This document shows, in pieces, positions 63,490 to 64,000 of a DNA stretch of 64,000 bases. Under the pieces are notes generated by a model. The model did no database searches and was not told the DNA's origin. It saw nothing but the letters and a program-made list of their open reading frames with translations. The stretch's first letter is position 1, and every line of letters begins with the position of its first letter. The stretch covers positions 868,001 through 932,000 of the forward strand of contig NZ_CP124535.1 of the NCBI RefSeq assembly GCF_029953595.1. The letters run 5' to 3'. The DNA is from Fuscovulum ytuae. Its GTDB lineage: Bacteria; Pseudomonadota; Alphaproteobacteria; Rhodobacterales; Rhodobacteraceae. A program made the translations under genes and the position numbers.

Positions 63490-63717
63490 ATGGCGAACAA
63501 ACCGTTTTTCCGCCGCCGCAAGGTCTGCCCCTTCTCGGGCGACAATGCTCCTGCGATCGACTACAAGGACGTCCGTCTCCTGCAGCGCTACATTTCCGAG
63601 CGTGGCAAGATCGTTCCGTCCCGCATCACCGCCGTCTCGGCAAAGAAGCAGCGTGAACTGGCGCAGGCGATCAAGCGCGCCCGCTTCCTCGCGCTCCTTC
63701 CCTACGCCGTGAAGTAA
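63490..63717 (+). CDS. rpsR: 30S ribosomal protein S18
   Basis: 75 residues: [67 protein letters not shown] is the complete S18. It binds 16S rRNA together with S6. It follows rpsF by 26 bases with AGGAAAGGA as ribosome site. Confidence 0.98.
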   Translation: MANKPFFRRRKVCPFSGDNAPAIDYKDVRLLQRYISERGKIVPSRITAVSAKKQRELAQAIKRARFLALLPYAVK

Positions 63718-63729
63718 GGAGAGACCCAC

Positions 63730-64000
63730 ATGCAAGTCATCCTCCTTCAGCGCGTGGCCAAACTTGGCCAGATGGGCGAAGTCGTGAACGTCAAGGACGG
63801 CTACGCCCGCAACTTCCTCCTGCCGCAGGGCAAGGCGCTCCGCGCCAATGAGGCGAACATCAAATCCTTCGAGGCCAAAAAGGCCCAGCTCGAGGCCCAA
63901 AACCTCGAGACCAAGAAGGAAGCCGATGCCGTCGCAACCAAGCTCGACGGTCAGGCCTTCGTGGTGATTCGTTCTGCCTCCGACGCGGGCGCGCTTTACG
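63730..64000 (+). CDS. rplI: 50S ribosomal protein L9, N-terminal part (cut by window end)
   Basis: 90 codons are visible. [39 protein letters not shown] is the L9 N-terminal rRNA-binding domain; the long connecting helix ([28 protein letters not shown]) follows and the C-terminal domain is just beginning. GGAGAGA precedes the ATG at 63730. Third gene of the rpsF operon. Confidence 0.97.
   Translation, partial: MQVILLQRVAKLGQMGEVVNVKDGYARNFLLPQGKALRANEANIKSFEAKKAQLEAQNLETKKEADAVATKLDGQAFVVIRSASDAGALY

Overview
The window is chromosomal DNA of a high-GC alphaproteobacterium of the Rhodobacteraceae. The evidence is the family-typical gene set: an IalB-like secreted protein, KpsT/KpsE with a metal-type KdsA, a PdhA-PdhB-PdhC operon whose E1 beta subunit carries its own lipoyl domain, and above all the order mltG - gene transfer agent (GTA) genes - cysE. 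I cannot name the genus or species. Almost every gene is ordinary chromosomal content; there is no CRISPR array, intact prophage or insertion sequence.

Layout. 0-13 kb: end of a zinc-type dehydrogenase, an EamA transporter, a FadL-type porin, an orphan P-loop protein, metA, a lipoprotein hydrolase, ppk2 with a TetR regulator, a polyamine-type ABC importer without a binding protein, and a MocR regulator divergent from a DUF1127 gene. 13-25.7 kb: rplM-rpsI, sseB, a uracil-DNA glycosylase, an NhaA-like membrane protein, kpsT-kpsE-kdsA, a repeat pair, a flavoprotein, tRNA-Gln, a membrane hydrolase, aroB-aroK. 25.8-37.7 kb: two unknown proteins leading into xerD, a CorC/HlyC protein, a HerA-type ATPase, a candidate tiny transcript, ialB, an acyl-carrier-protein/ketosynthase/LpxD group, an L,D-transpeptidase and a Tat-exported M15-like protein. 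37.7-50.1 kb: rlmE-ppx, a one-carbon/methyl-transfer cluster, two cyclophilins, pgk, a class I aldolase, an FtsB-like protein and pdhABC. 50.1-60.5 kb: cysE, a collapsed GTA locus, mltG, fabF, acpP, fabG, fabD. 60.7-64 kb: a soluble chemotaxis transducer, a PACE-type efflux protein and rpsF-rpsR-rplI, cut by the window end.

How parts work together. MetA (Glu111 form), a methylenetetrahydrofolate reductase and a pterin-binding methyltransferase point to methionine synthesis through O-acetylhomoserine and a split methionine synthase. LpxD with its own ACP and ketosynthase, KdsA, KpsT/KpsE, the L,D-transpeptidase and MltG serve the cell envelope. Pgk, aldolase and pyruvate dehydrogenase form a central-carbon block. 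FabD, FabG, AcpP and FabF form the fatty-acid synthesis core.

The most unusual object is at 51281-53704. It is a single open frame whose first ~163 codons are the GTA large terminase and whose remaining ~640 codons are the C-terminal half of the last GTA gene (g15). One in-frame deletion appears to have removed the whole capsid and tail gene set. Next in interest are an NhaA homologue lacking the twin aspartates, a leaderless 11-codon ORF with its own promoter and terminator, and a dispersed repeat family.
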